NCBI GenBank assembly: GCA_023374045.1
Contig: CM041776.1
Location: 323,417,925 to 323,481,924, forward strand
Reading direction: 5' to 3'
Length of the DNA: 64,000 nt
Source: Limonium bicolor
Taxonomy: Eukaryota; Streptophyta; Magnoliopsida; Caryophyllales; Plumbaginaceae
Part shown: positions 23,866 through 35,861 of the stretch, piece by piece
How the letters are laid out: each line of letters begins with the position of its first letter
Numbering within the stretch: position 1 is the stretch's first letter
Position numbers and translations under genes: made by a program
The notes under the pieces: generated by a model
The model's database searches: none
Told to the model about the DNA's origin: nothing
What the model saw: the letters and a program-made list of their open reading frames with translations, nothing else

Positions 23866-24820
23866 TGTTGGAACTTTGAAGTGTTACTGAGGATGAGTCA
23901 ACCAAAGTATAATCAAGTCTATTGAAGGAGCGAGTCAACCTGACAAAACAAATAATTCTACCAAGACCAAAGCAAAGAAAGGTTGTGCCCTTAAAGCATC
24001 AATGGTTCAGAGAATAGAGATTATGTGGATTAACTCTATCGTCTCATCAGAGTCTTTTGTTAGAAGAAATGTTAATCCACTACATCGGCGCGTAACTCTA
24101 TCGCCTCAACAGAGTCTATTGTTAGAAGAAATGTTAATCGACTCCATCAGTCGTAACTCTATCGCCTCAACAGAGTCTATTGTTAGAAGAAATGTTGATT
24201 GACACCATCAGTCATAATTCTATTGCCTTAATAGAGTTTATTGTTACAAGAAATGTTAATCGACTTCATTGGGCGTAACTAACTATGAAAACTTAATGAT
24301 CAAGACGTGTCTGGTTGTTTCCAACATTCAATATTCAATGGTTAACCTCATTCATCCGAGAAATGAGTCAGGTTTGAAGTTCATGATGAAAAATAGTCGA
24401 ATCCCGAGAATATCATAAACAAACTCCTTCAACGGCTCCAGAGACTTTGCTATATCAAGACGTGTCTGGTTGTTTCCAACTTTACATACTTACCAGTTAT
24501 TAGAGAGAATTTTGTCTTGTAATCAGAGAGATGAGTTTTCTGTCATTTTCAGTTAAGATAATTTGAGCTATCATAGTTAGATTCACTCTAGGGTGTTCCT
24601 AGACTCACAATACTTATCATGGTGCTGATCAGAGAGAGTGAAGGATAAACAAGTGAGATTCCACTAAGTAGATCCCTTATACTTAGTGGGCAATGTAAGT
24701 TCTTTTTTTAAAGAAATAATAAAATAGCTTATATTATGTACTTCCTCGTGTCAATTGACTGCTTCCGCTGTCTTGAGTTCGATAGATTCAAAGTGTTTTG
24801 TAGACTAACCGCTTGAAACA
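23866..24820 (+). repeat. Probable copia 3' LTR (copy 2)
   Basis: Counterpart of 13842-14790, with the same start 'tgttggaac' after 'caacaaggggaaat' and the same end 'gcttgaaaca'. No copia coding remnant precedes it here because the duplication starts downstream of pol. Confidence 0.45.
24031..24274. repeat. 61-bp tandem repeat, four copies (copy 2)
   Basis: Same array as 14006-14249: 244 bp, four units of 61 bp. Confidence 0.92.
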
Positions 24821-25061
24821 CTTGAGTCAGCCCATTGATCCTTCAGATTATTATGACAACCTACCAGCCATTTACACCTTTTGTGGTCTCCTTACGCATG
24901 CCCCGGAAAACTTGCCCTTCGTTGTTGCTGGTTGAGGAAAATAAAAAAGGTCCTTCGGTAGGCGGCTCTCGACTGAGTACTTCCTCAACCACATAGACCC
25001 AATATATCTTCAATAAATCCTTGATCCAAATCTGTCAGTTAAAGCTTTTGCTTGTGACCCA

Positions 25062-25679
25062 ATGGGTCGGGTCATTAGTCGCCATCAACCACCAGCTTTA
25101 CATCCATCTAGTCGTGATGGAAACTTGGGCTTGGACGCTCCTTTTCTTTCCTTAGGGTATGGCTGCAACCTTGGCCCAACCTTAAGAAGAAAAAGGTATC
25201 TTACTTGTTCCTCATCTCAAGCTCTGCCTTTGAACCCTACTGACACAATTATGGATGAAGCTGATCTCTTTGGCCTGAGGAAGAGGAAGAAATCCTGCTC
25301 TGCTCCTTCTCTGGGTTCCACCACGAAACCCACTTCTACCAAAGTCTCAACCTCATCAAAGTCAACCTTGTTTGTAGTTCTGGGTTTAGCCCAGGACCGC
25401 GGTATTATGAGCTTTGTCTGCCCTAAATTCTTGGATGGGAGTTTCCAAGATTTTAGGGTCGTTGGTCCTCAGGGAAGGCCTTGCCCCACCAACTCCCGTT
25501 TGTCCAGGTATTTCTCTTATGTGCTTGTGAATTTTGTTAGGTTCGTGATGATTAAACTCTTTTGCATGGCTGTTTTCCTAGCGTTTTTACCCTTTAGCTG
25601 TAGTAATATTTCACCGTTCTTGGCTTGCGCTCTGGTCTTAATGGTTTGGGATCTCGACCTTTGCCAATGTTGTCCTTAG
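25062..25679 (+). CDS. Unrecognised 205-codon ORF, probable transposon relic (copy 2)
   Basis: Open from ATG at 25062 to the stop at 25677-25679. The first ~140 residues are Ser/Pro-rich and polar, with a basic patch RKRKK near residue 75. The last ~60 are hydrophobic and Cys/Phe-rich, and look like read-through of non-coding DNA. I recognise no domain. In copy 1 the frame is broken by single-base indels, so either it is not under constraint or one copy has base errors. Position inside a repeat block suggests a retroelement relic such as a LINE or copia accessory frame; that is a guess. Confidence 0.25.
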   Translation: MGRVISRHQPPALHPSSRDGNLGLDAPFLSLGYGCNLGPTLRRKRYLTCSSSQALPLNPTDTIMDEADLFGLRKRKKSCSAPSLGSTTKPTSTKVSTSSKSTLFVVLGLAQDRGIMSFVCPKFLDGSFQDFRVVGPQGRPCPTNSRLSRYFSYVLVNFVRFVMIKLFCMAVFLAFLPFSCSNISPFLACALVLMVWDLDLCQCCP

Positions 25680-25969
25680 GCCTTTGGCCTCCCTCGGTTC
25701 CATCTTCACCAGCAATATTCTACGTGAATCAATTACTGTCAATAGTTGTTTTCTTTTCAATTCATTATCTTTTTCAGCAGCTTCCGAACACTACAATTAG
25801 GTAATCAATATTTTTCTCCTTAATTAATATAAGGATATGGTCTTAAAAAAAGAACCAGGATTATAGGTAGGAGGAAATATGTAAGGAGAAAAGGACTTGT
25901 GGATCAGGTTATACAAATTTTTGAACTTATCTGTCAATCTGGCTTAAGTTCTTATGACTTATGCTATTT

Positions 25970-28065
25970 AATTAAAAAATGAAAATTTCATGAAATTCCA
26001 TTATATTTTTGGCTAATTCATTAAATGTTACTAAAAAATAAAATGACAAAATGCCATTACATTTTTGTAAAAGTCTATGAAATGCCACTTCGCATTGAGG
26101 GACGTTGATTTTCCATTAAACGGCTGAAAAAATAGTTCAACGCCTACATTTTGACTTACATATACTTTTCACAAATCACTGAAAAAGTCATGAATTTTCA
26201 TTTTGGCAAAGTTTATGAAATGCCCCTGGTACAACAAAAAACAACTTTTTTTTAGAAAATTACATACCCCATCCATGACGTGTGGTGAAATTACACACCC
26301 CACCCATGAGGTTTCAAAAATTATTTTCCCCACCGATGTGGTTTCCCTCGTTTTATATCTGTCAACTTTTCTATTTTTGTTCAACTTAGAAGATGCTTCA
26401 ATGTTGTCCAAAATTGATGAAATTTTACATGGACGATGCTAAAGTGTTATATTTTGGTCCAATGCCAAATTTAAAGTTTTTAAAGCTCACATATGACATG
26501 TAAGACCCAATGAACACACGTTCACATGTCACATGTTTTATTGGGTCTCACGGATCACATATAGTTTAAAAAATGTTGGATTTCATGTCAGACCAAAATA
26601 TAACACTTCAGCATCGTCCAAGTAAAGTTTCATCAATTTTGAACAATATTTAAGCATCTCCTAAGTTGAACAAAAAAATATAAAAGTTGATGGATGTAAA
26701 ACAAGAGAAACCACATGGGTGGGGAAAGTAATTTCTGAAACCTTGTGGGTGGGGTGTGTAATTTCGCCAAACGGCATGGGTAGGGGATGTAATTTTCCCT
26801 TTTTTTTCTTCTGATGGCTAGTTGTGCATTTCAATGCCTTTTATGATATAAGAACTCATTATCAGCCTATAAAATGACCATTTCTAAGCTCTACTTACCA
26901 GTAGCACACATAACCTATATATCTCTTCACTTACACAATCCATGAAAAGCTTCAAACAATACATTACAATTCATGCTTTTTTGCTTTTCGTTTCTCAGTT
27001 AACCAATTAACAAGTGTGTTTGCTTGCTTCTTTTTCTTTTCCCCTTTTTCTTTCTCCGCGTGTTGGATTTTATTGTACTTGATACTTACATGGAGAAGGC
27101 AAGTTAGTGTGAACCATTGGTTGGTTGAGTTTGCATTCTTGTTATATGCGTTGATTTTGTTTTTCTAGAGACTCAATATTTTTTCCTTTACAAATTGTGT
27201 AAAACTACAAAAATAAGACTTATGTGTCTGTATTATAGACATTTTTAGTGCAAATGATGTTTAGGACATGAAAATTCGACCCTGATGGTAAAGTATCCCC
27301 GAACTAGTTTTTTGATAAAGCGAGTTAGGACAGGCGTATTCCTTTGAACCTTCTTTAAAATGTTTGATTTACCTTTTTGTGTGTCACTTTGGTTTCAATC
27401 TTATAATTGTTCCCTCTATGATTCAATTTGACTTATATAATACTCTAAACTTGCAAGTTGGTCTTCTAAGGTAAAAGTTCTCTTAATTTTTTTTCAGTGG
27501 TGATGGGTTCTAGATAACACCCCTTATATGAAGCTTTTATACTTGTGTAGCCAAAAGTATATGAAGTAGATGCTACGGAATGTCTAAATATTCCCAGTTG
27601 GTATGATGAACTTGCAATGTATTGTTTGAAAATTTTCATCAATTGTGGTTGTGTAAGTGGGGGATACATGACTAATGTACTATAGGTGAGTATAGATGAG
27701 AAATGATCATTTTATAGGCGGATAGTGAGTTTGTGTAGCACAAAAGGGCATGTGAATGCACAACTAGCCGTTAGAAGAAAAAATAACCGACTTTTTTGTA
27801 ACAGGGGCATTTCATAAACTTTGTTCAAAATGACGTTTCATGAACTTTTCGCTAATTTGTGAAAAGTAGTTGTTGAAGTCAAAATATAACCGTTGAACAG
27901 TAACCTGCCCGTTTGGGTAAAATGGTCATTTTTTCGGCACTTTAGCGGAATACTAACAATTCATCAACACGGAGTGACATTTCATGAACTTTTATAAAAA
28001 TGTAGTGACATTTTGTGACTTTTTAGTGCAATTTGATGAATTAGTCAAAAATATAATGACATCTC
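25970..28065. mobile_element. Non-autonomous long-TIR element, MULE-like (copy 2)
   Basis: Duplicate of 15945-18025, with the same long inverted arms, the same non-coding centre and the same nested foldback at 26254-26799. Confidence 0.65.
26254..26799. mobile_element. Foldback MITE nested in the long-TIR arm (copy 2)
   Basis: Duplicate of 16216-16759, 546 bp, differing by a few bases. It shows that the nesting predates the 9.2-kb duplication, if that is real. Confidence 0.75.
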
Positions 28066-30884
28066 CTTTAACAAAATATACGAACAAACCTCAATCAGAG
28101 TAGCAGTTTAATAGAATATTCAAATGAGGGCGCAATTGGGAAAAATGAGATTCATAAAAAAGGGAATTCTCACCTATTACGTACCTGCTTTCATTCGTCC
28201 TGCAATAGCCAAAAAAATTGGCTACTTTGTAGTTTCCCATTCTAAACTGATGCTGTCAGTGACGCTACTCCTCTTCTGTATATAGCAATCTTAACAACAC
28301 ATGTTATGACGTGCTCATTTGTGTGAATGCCAACTGCTGCGAAGTAATCTCCATATTAAGCTATTATCTATTTTCAGTCCAATTGTATGGTTTGCCTATT
28401 GTTCTAAACTAAATTCTAGGTCCAAGTTTGGAAGGTTGTTTAGAGTGATCCCAATTATAACATCAAGTAAAGGTCTACCACTAAAATATATATGATCAGT
28501 TGCAAGACAATTAATTTGATTGCTCCATTTAACATATTAAGTTCTCTTATCTAGCTAGCATCTTCAGCGATTAGGTTGAATGTGGATCCGAGAAAGATAC
28601 TTATTACTTTCATTGACCAATTTTTTTTCTTTAAAAATGTGCTTAGTATAACATAGCAGGTTGAAGTTATAAGAAATGGGTTTACTGTTTGAGTGACCAA
28701 CATGATAAATCTCTCACATAAAAGATGACTTAGGTATGCGATTATAGTATGTATTCTCAGGGTTACATAAATTACAAGAAAATACAAGCTGAGTTTTGAT
28801 TCTGATACAATACGTTTACTTAATTATAGTAATTAAGTCTTTTTAATGTATCCTAGTATGGCCTGTATAATGCCTCTAATACTCTTTTTTGTCAAAGTAC
28901 TCAAACATCAAAGGCATAGACAAGTAAACCTGCATCAAATTCTTCTCTTCATTTCTAATTTACTTTGTAAGATGTCAAACACTTTTAGAGTTTGATAATT
29001 AAAGGTGGACCTTTAATATTCAAAGAATGCTAGAAATAGACGTTTGGAGGTCAATGGTAGAAAAGTTCACTAATTTTCATGCATGAAGGTGTGTACACTA
29101 TGTTAGAACACTGCACTACGCCACTACCTATCATTGTGGGAAGATACAGTTTTGTTGCAGAAAGATATAACGTAGCGTAGATTATGCTCTGGTATAACAA
29201 ATGAGAACGGGGCTTAGATTCCCTTTCGTTAACTCGCTGTTATGGGTATGGATATGAAAGGAAGACGAAAAAATGAATCCTTGATCTCGGTTTTTCGTGT
29301 TTGTACAGATAATCCACGATCATGTCTCGATTTAAAAAAGTGGCGCCGGGGTATGTGAGTCCGATGGTGGCGGAACACAAGGATCAGACTTTGAAAGATT
29401 ATTTTCTAGTCAACTTTTACATCACACTTTCGGCATGTTTGATAGATGCAACATAGATGATCCTTTGTAAAGTTTCTAATCTAGGAGGATACAATAACCC
29501 AATATACGATATACAATGCATGACATTTGAAACACCACAATAAAATGGTATAGAGAAATAACAAGACAACACTATTTAACATGGTTCGACTTAGAAACAT
29601 GATCTGCAAATCAAATTTTCTCGGCCCAGCCTGTGGCTAATTGGCTAGTCCATTATCCATAGATGGATTGGAGTACACGGGCCAGCATGGGTTGAACTAA
29701 TTGGACACTTGGTAGTTATCGGCAACCAGTGAAACGAAACTGGTGGGCCGCTGATCAGGGAAGAAACGGTTTTAAGGCTGCTATCGCACCTACACAAAAT
29801 AACGGCCCCCATTTATGGTCTGAGAAATGTTTGCATCACATATTATTTTTTTGAAAGCCCACAATGTGATAGGCCTAGACAAAGCCCATCAAGAATAAAC
29901 CGAAAGATTAACGGCTTACAACAATTCGATTTAAAATTTTCCTTTTTAATCAATCAGGGAGATCTGACCATTGAACGGTTGGTGGCGAAGTAGTTGACCT
30001 TGGTGGCGGCTACCGGTCTTTCAATACTTGTACAACGACATGTGCCGGTGATATGTTTCGTATTCTCTTTATTCAACGAGGCATAATTAAAAGATAAAAG
30101 AGTATAATATATTTTTAATTAATAGTGGAGATTTATGTAAAAGTGTAGTTTTTATTTAAAATGTATTCATTTTATGTGTTAAGATTCGTTTACTTTCTTT
30201 GTTCTAGTGCATCAATTTATACATCGACACCTTTCTCAATTACATTTCTTTTTTTATTTATTGGACTTAAATTTCAAATCCCATATCTGTAATATTAAGT
30301 GTATAATTAAGCAACATGTTGAGTTACTATATATATATATACTTGTACATTAATTACTTATGTAACAAATATTATAAAAAAATAATAATTTTAGTATAAT
30401 TATTTATTGTATAATTTTTTTTATTCATTATCTATATTTTCATTTTTGGTTCTACATCAAATATAAGTTAAGTTACTGGTATGAGTAGTTTGCTTTATAA
30501 CAATAAATCACAATTGACTAATTTATGGTGATATAAATTTTAATTATATTAAGCATTATTATCAGGGATGATAATATTTAATATAGATCACTATAAGATT
30601 CGTGTTATTGTAATAGATAAATGAAAATGGATAAATGAGGGTGAATTTGTGAATTGGGCAACGATCTGAACTGAATTCTTGTAATAATTTCTTAGTATTT
30701 ATTGTTTGATTCATCACTTGTATAGACTGCTTATATCTTTCTTTTTGTCATCTTTGCCGGACCCTTCAATAATATATATAAACACTTTATTATATCTATT
30801 AACTTATTTACTTTTTTATATCTATAACACGAGTTAAGGAAAGACAAATGGTAGGGTAGGTGATCGATTTGGGCTATAAATATA
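28066..30884. other. Intergenic DNA, no recognised gene (copy 2)
   Basis: Duplicate of 18026-20816. No protein family recognised. AT-rich from about 30070 to 30840. The MULE target sequence 'ctataaatata' lies at 30874-30884. Confidence 0.4.
29322..29456 (+). CDS. Unrecognised 44-codon ORF (copy 2)
   Basis: Identical frame to 19266-19400 (ATG at 29322, TAG at 29454-29456). No family recognised. Confidence 0.2.
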   Translation: MSRFKKVAPGYVSPMVAEHKDQTLKDYFLVNFYITLSACLIDAT

Positions 30885-31055
30885 TGTGAAAATTCTGAAA
30901 TAACGTAGTAGGAAGAAACATGTTCCCGTATTAACATCTTCCCTAAACTAATTACTGAAATAACGTTTCCGGGTGAAATCGTCTCTTCAAGAGACGATTT
31001 CATTAATTACCGAAGAAGAAATCGTCTCTTGAAGAGACGATTTATCCTTTTCTCC
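30885..31055. repeat. MULE left TIR
   Basis: Near-perfect inverted copy of 35685-35850. It includes two hairpins with arms 'gaaatcgtctctt' and 'aagagacgatttc'. A more diverged subterminal array follows to about 31253. Confidence 0.9.
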
Positions 31056-31539
31056 GCGCCACGTCGCTGCTGACTTGGATGGAATCGAGCAAAGGAGAAG
31101 TCGTCTTCTGAAACGACGATTTCCCGAAATCGTCTTTAGAACCGACGATTTCTTCCTTGTTTTTTATTCGCGGCCTATCACACATGAAATCGTCTCTTGA
31201 AGAGACGATTTCTACTGAAATAAGTATGAAATCGTCTCTTCAAGAGACGATTTCACCTGATCACAACACTTAGGCAATTTTTTAAGTGTTGGAACACCAC
31301 AATTCAACAACACATCCACTTGGAACATCTTCCAATGGTTGTAACACCACAAATTGCATAACAAACAACCTGTAAATATGAACATCTCTCCCACATTCAC
31401 TGTGCTCAGAACAAATTCAAATCATTTGTAACGTCACAGAAACACAAGAAATCAAAATGTGAACCAAATGTAATAGTTTATAAGATAGAAAGTAATACAA
31501 TCTCAAAATCAAGTTGTTTACATAATGTATCAACCTACA

Positions 31540-34500
31540 TCATCGACGTCTACTACGTCGTACATACGTCCTAGTCACTCTAGGTGTAGGATCCTCAACT
31601 GCTGATGCAAGAGTAGGATCAAGGTCACGACCACTTAGATCCCCTACATCATGACAATCTCGGGAATCTCTATCCCTGAGTGGTGCTCCAGGAGTAGATG
31701 TAGATGCTAATGCAAGGTCTGCAGCCGGCGTCGTGATATCCATGCTCGTCCCAGCACCAGAGGATGACGCCCCGGGAAAGCCTGAGCTGCTCCCAAAATA
31801 TGCAAATCCAGTAGTGTCGACCTGCTGCGTAGGATCACAGATCTGAGATAGTGTCTGACTACCGGCGATGTCGAACGCCTCCTGATGATCTACTGCCTCA
31901 GGAGCTTCACCACGTGCACGTCCTCTTCCTCTACCTCGACCACGAGGACGACGACCACGCCTTTGTCTCCTACCCTGATCCGCAGCGGCATCAGCATCTT
32001 CCTCATCTGGGGCAGCTACTGGGACATGTCTTGGCCGTGGAAGGACGTAGTACGTGTTGTTGTACTCATCTCTCATCGCCCGTAGTGAGAGCATCATCGA
32101 CACGCATCGCATCTAGCATGCCGATGACCTCATTTGTGGTCTCCCCCTATACCACAATTGAAAACATGAATATAACAAAATGATATGTTATAATACTAAA
32201 ATAAAACAAGTAATGTCGGAATTACTCACCATGTATCCCAATAGAGCTCCCGTACGGCCAATGTATCTCCTCGTGTTGCGGCCATACCACTCTTCGTACG
32301 CAGGACCAGGATCATCCATGTTTAGATCGACAACTCTCTCAGCGCGCAGGTTCCACAGGGCAATGTACTCTGAATGGTGAGTTGCCCAGTTCCAATCCGT
32401 GCGGCCTCTCAAGTCAATGCTGTGGAGATCAACCCGTGCATCATCCCCGTCTGTCCTAGGATCATCCGGTGGAAACTGTCTCGCGCCAAACTGCCGCATC
32501 ACACGATCTGGCAAGTACAGTGCCCCTCTCTTAGCTTAACAGTGTGTCGATTGCCACCCTTGAACCCATAAGGTGTGGATCTGGTGGCAGTGGTGATTTC
32601 GAATAACTTTCTAGGCCCATCAAATCTGGTAATATGGTGAGCGTTGGCCGACTGTCTCCATCTCTGCATTTTCTCCATCGCCCAACCAACATATACATCT
32701 CCTCTAGCCACAGCTGCCGATGCTTGACCCCCTCGTGTGTCGAAGTACTTCACACAATTATAAAACGTCTTCTCTACCAAAACAGCAATAGGCAAGTTTC
32801 TAGCACCGAGCAAAACTGCATTGTAACTCTCACTCAAATTCGTAGTCATCATGCCGAATCGGTGCCCACCATCATGTGCGAATGTCCACTGCTCCTTCGG
32901 TATAGTGTCAAAGAAATCAGGGGTAGTGGCACTAGCACTCTGCAACTCTGCCATGCATATATCAAACTTACGGGGTTGTGATGCGCAAGCTGCTCTGGAG
33001 GCCATCTTCTTCATCCCTGCACTTCTCTCCACTTTGTTGAAGTTGCTGACAATGTGGCGAACACAATACCTCCAGTGCACACTAGGGGGTTTCCACACCC
33101 CTTTGATCGCTCTATAGCTGCAAGTATACGCGTGACGATCGGAAATCAGCACATCGGAGAACTATCCTCGCGGGCCGATATAACATGGACCCTGAGACAA
33201 GAAGAAACCATGACCACGATGCGTATGACTCCTCATCAACAAGCGCAATGCAAGTGGCACTATGTGTTTGTCCTCGTCACTTGCACATGCAATCAGGAGT
33301 TTTATGCTTGTACTTTCCGTACAAGAAAGTACCATCAATACATATCACGGGTCTGCAATGTCTAAATGCATCAATGCATGGCCCGAACGCCCAGAAAACC
33401 CTCTTGAATATACCGTACCCGGGATCAGTGTCGTGCCAATCAATTTCAACCTTCGTGCCATGGTTTGTATGCTGAATTGCCCGTAACAAGTGTGGTAACG
33501 TGCTGTAAGAATCATCCCAATCACCATACACCATCTCAATAGCTCTCACCTTTGCCGCCCAAACATTCTTCCTCTTGACAGAATGCTGGAACTGATCAGC
33601 TATCACTGTCTGAAGGTCACCAACTCTGATGTAAGGATTCTCTTTGACATACTTGGTGAATATGCTTGCCATGAATCTTAGGTCAAGATGTGGATGCTCT
33701 TGACTCAAGATCGAGTTCAGACAGGTGTGCGGGCCTTTAGCAATGGTGATCATAAAGAAACTAGGGTGCTTCTTCGTTACCACACCACACAATCTCCATC
33801 CACACTCGTTTTCGGATGAGCAGTAGATGTCCCACAACTTTGTGGTTGACCGGTTCACCACAAACGACCGATGATGAATAATGTGGTGCCTCTTCACAGC
33901 ATGTATCAGCGCCTCTTTGCTCCGGAACAGCATACCCTTCTTAAACTCATCGTTGTAGCTCCAATCTCCCAGTTACAGTTCTTGTTCCTCTTCCCACCTC
34001 ATAATACCACTACCACCACCGGCGTTGTAGAATGGGTATGGATGGACTAGAGAAGCATCGCCCTCCCCGGTGGTGGTAGTGACCAAAGCAGTAGCCACAT
34101 CGGTCGGTGTGGCATCATCGGCACCATCATTGTCATCACCATCATCATCATCATCATCATCATTGGATGAGCCACCTCCAAACCCTTCCATCTCGTCCTC
34201 CTCGAAGTCTTCCCGCAAGTCTCCGTCATCATCAAAGTGTCCAAGTTCATCACCACCATCATGTTCGAGAGGATCTACAACGGGTGTTGGGTATGATGAA
34301 TGTTCTTGTGTATGTAAGTAGGTTTCATCTTGAGGAGCATTAGGTATAAGGGAAGTGTTTGTGATGTTTTGTGTTTGATGTATGGGATATGAAGAAGGCA
34401 AATGGGTTAGGTTTTCAGGTGGTGTGAAGCTTGGAGGAGCTTGGTGTTGATAAGATGAGGAAATGAGAAGTGTTTGTGGTTGTCGTTTTTCATGTACTTC

Positions 34501-34814
34501 AGCGTACAATTCATAGAATATATCTTGTGCCCCATCATGTTGACAATAGAACATGGCACTTTTCAGATCCCCATCATCATCGATGGGTATCACTGTCCAC
34601 TTTGTGGTTCCGTCATTCTTTGTCTTACCCATCCTTTGTGACACCGTCACTTCATGGGTGCAAAACCGAACGAACCAACAGTAATAAGCTGCTCATAATT
34701 GGTGTCGCCACTAACCGTGAGGAGCTTCTTCTTCCCACCCTCGTAATCAGCTCCGTTTGGCCCATAAACAATTTTGCCACTAATACGACATAAGAACTGG
34801 ATAACGTCGGACAT
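31540..34814 (-). pseudogene. MULE transposase fused to plant mobile domain; near-intact, frame broken
   Basis: Transposase of the MURA-like group, which cuts and joins DNA at the TIRs in the nucleus. Reading from the probable start at 34814 (MSDVIQFLCRISGK): an N-terminal PB1-like region; a linker rich in Asp, Glu and Ser (about 34040-34450); a Mutator DNA-binding domain (MLFRSKEALIHAV, 33933 down); the MULE DDE core (CIDGTFLYGKYK near 33320, LISDRHAYT near 33140, then TTNLSESYN); and the first pair of a SWIM zinc motif (HCTC, near 32520). The frame then passes into a plant mobile domain (LPDRVMRQFG, IDLRGR, EYIALWNLRAERV). A canonical 83-nt intron (GTGAGT at 32229-32224, TATAG ending 32147) leads to a last exon with an Arg/Gly-rich tract (RRQRRGRRPRGRGRGRG) and a basic tail. 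Breaks: one in-frame TAA at 33973-33975 and about five single-base indels near 34650, 33300, 33247, 33197 and 33148, several in homopolymers. These may be base errors rather than true decay. Confidence 0.85.
32147..32229 (-). other. Predicted intron in MULE gene
   Basis: On the minus strand the exon ends '...atacatg', followed by donor 'gtgagtaa', and the acceptor is 'tggtatag' before 'ggggagaccac'. It is 83 nt, AT-rich, and removal joins the mobile domain to the C-terminal exon. Predicted from sequence only. Confidence 0.6.
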
Positions 34815-35464
34815 ATCCACCTAATTGCAAACATCATTCATAATTCACAAATTTAAACAACCGTTCCACCATTTGGCTGATTGGAAACAAACAAAGCCGA
34901 AAATAAAAAACAAACACTATAATGTTGTTTAAACACTTCAAAAAATATCAATTTCATATAATTATTTAAACACTTCGAACAATTAATTGTGTTTTCAATT
35001 TCAAATATATCCAAAATTTCCCAAATATTACTACATCCCAATATTACCAAATTACACAAACAATTAATTTTGACTATAATTTCACAAACCAACAACAAAT
35101 TATCACTTCAATTTAGCAAATAATCAGTTACCACTGCAATTCAACACACAAACACACATAATCAGCTCCCACTCTCACAATCCCTAATTTTCTAACAACC
35201 CCCAATTTTCTAACACTTTCTAACTAATTTAGGGTTTGAAAATTACCTAAACAACTAGTATTTGTTGCAGGTGGTCGGAGGTGGAGCTGGTGGCCGGTGA
35301 CGGTGGCCGGTGACGGCGTCGGAGGCGCTTTCCGGCGGAGCAGGACGGAGGTGGGGCGGCACTTGGAGACCTTCTTCGCTGCTGCTCTCGGTAATTGACA
35401 GAGAGGGGAAATAGAGAATGAACGAGGAAGGGAAGGGAAAAATCGGGTAAGTAATGTATAACCC
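34815..35464. other. MULE 5' leader and subterminal DNA
   Basis: Upstream of the transposase start on the minus strand. AT-rich from 34850 to 35250, then a GC-richer stretch (35270-35400) with no recognised protein. Sequence just before the ATG ('gcaattag') could be a splice acceptor of a leader intron. Confidence 0.4.
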
Positions 35465-35850
35465 GTGAAATCGTCTTTTCTAAAGACGATTTCTTCATTA
35501 ATAGAGAAATCGTCCTTGCAAAAGACGATTTCATTAGTAAAATTTGTAACTCTCGCGTTTTCTCGCGCACATCGTATAAAGGTAGAAATCGTCTGTTTAA
35601 GAGACGATTTAGTGAAATCGTCTCTTAAACAGACGATTTCACCCTCCCCCAGTCGCGATGAGTCAGCGCCAACGTGGCGCGGGAAACCGTTGAAATCGTC
35701 TCTTCAAGAGACGATTTCTTCTTCGGTAATTAATGAAATCGTCTCTTGAAGAGACGATTTCACCCGGAAACGTTATTTCAGTAATTAGTTTGGGGAAGAT
35801 GTTAATACGGGAACATGTTTCTTCCTACTACGTTATTTCAGAATTTTTTT
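35465..35850. repeat. MULE right TIR and hairpin array
   Basis: The outer 166 bp (35685-35850) is the inverted copy of the left TIR. The inner part (35465-35645) has four more hairpins of the 'gaaatcgtc...gacgatttc' type with altered centres ('tttaaga', 'ttgcaaa', 'ttctaaa'). These repeated inverted motifs at both ends are likely transposase-binding sites. Confidence 0.85.
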
Positions 35851-35861
35851 CTATAGATATA

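Larger units (their letters stand above)
23283..32489. repeat. 9.2-kb direct duplication, copy 2
   Basis: Begins with 'ttacaggttatgag' directly after the CACTA terminus and matches 13256-22414 up to 'cgcgccaa' at 32489. It then continues into the rest of the MULE transposase. This copy has the more open reading frames, so it is the better or less corrupted version. Confidence 0.95.
30885..35850 (-). mobile_element. Near-complete Mutator-like element (4.97 kb)
   Basis: Terminal inverted repeats of ~170 bp match almost perfectly: 'gaaaattctgaaataacg' at the left opposes 'cgttatttcagaattt' at the right. Beyond that the ends share hairpin arrays. The flanks are 'ctataaatata' (30874-30884) and 'ctatagatata' (35851-35861), matching at 10 of 11 bases and consistent with a MULE target duplication of 9-11 bp. 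A minus-strand transposase gene fills 31540-34814. Few breaks and well matched TIRs suggest a young or recently active copy. Confidence 0.92.

Noticed and set aside
31540..32112. Independent gene for an Arg/Gly-rich protein starting at 32112
   Set aside because: A canonical intron just upstream and the same strand and order show that it is the last exon of the MULE gene.
34070..34343. Plus-strand frames rich in Ser or His opposite 34040-34340
   Set aside because: They are antisense shadows of the acidic Asp/Glu/Ser linker of the MULE transposase.
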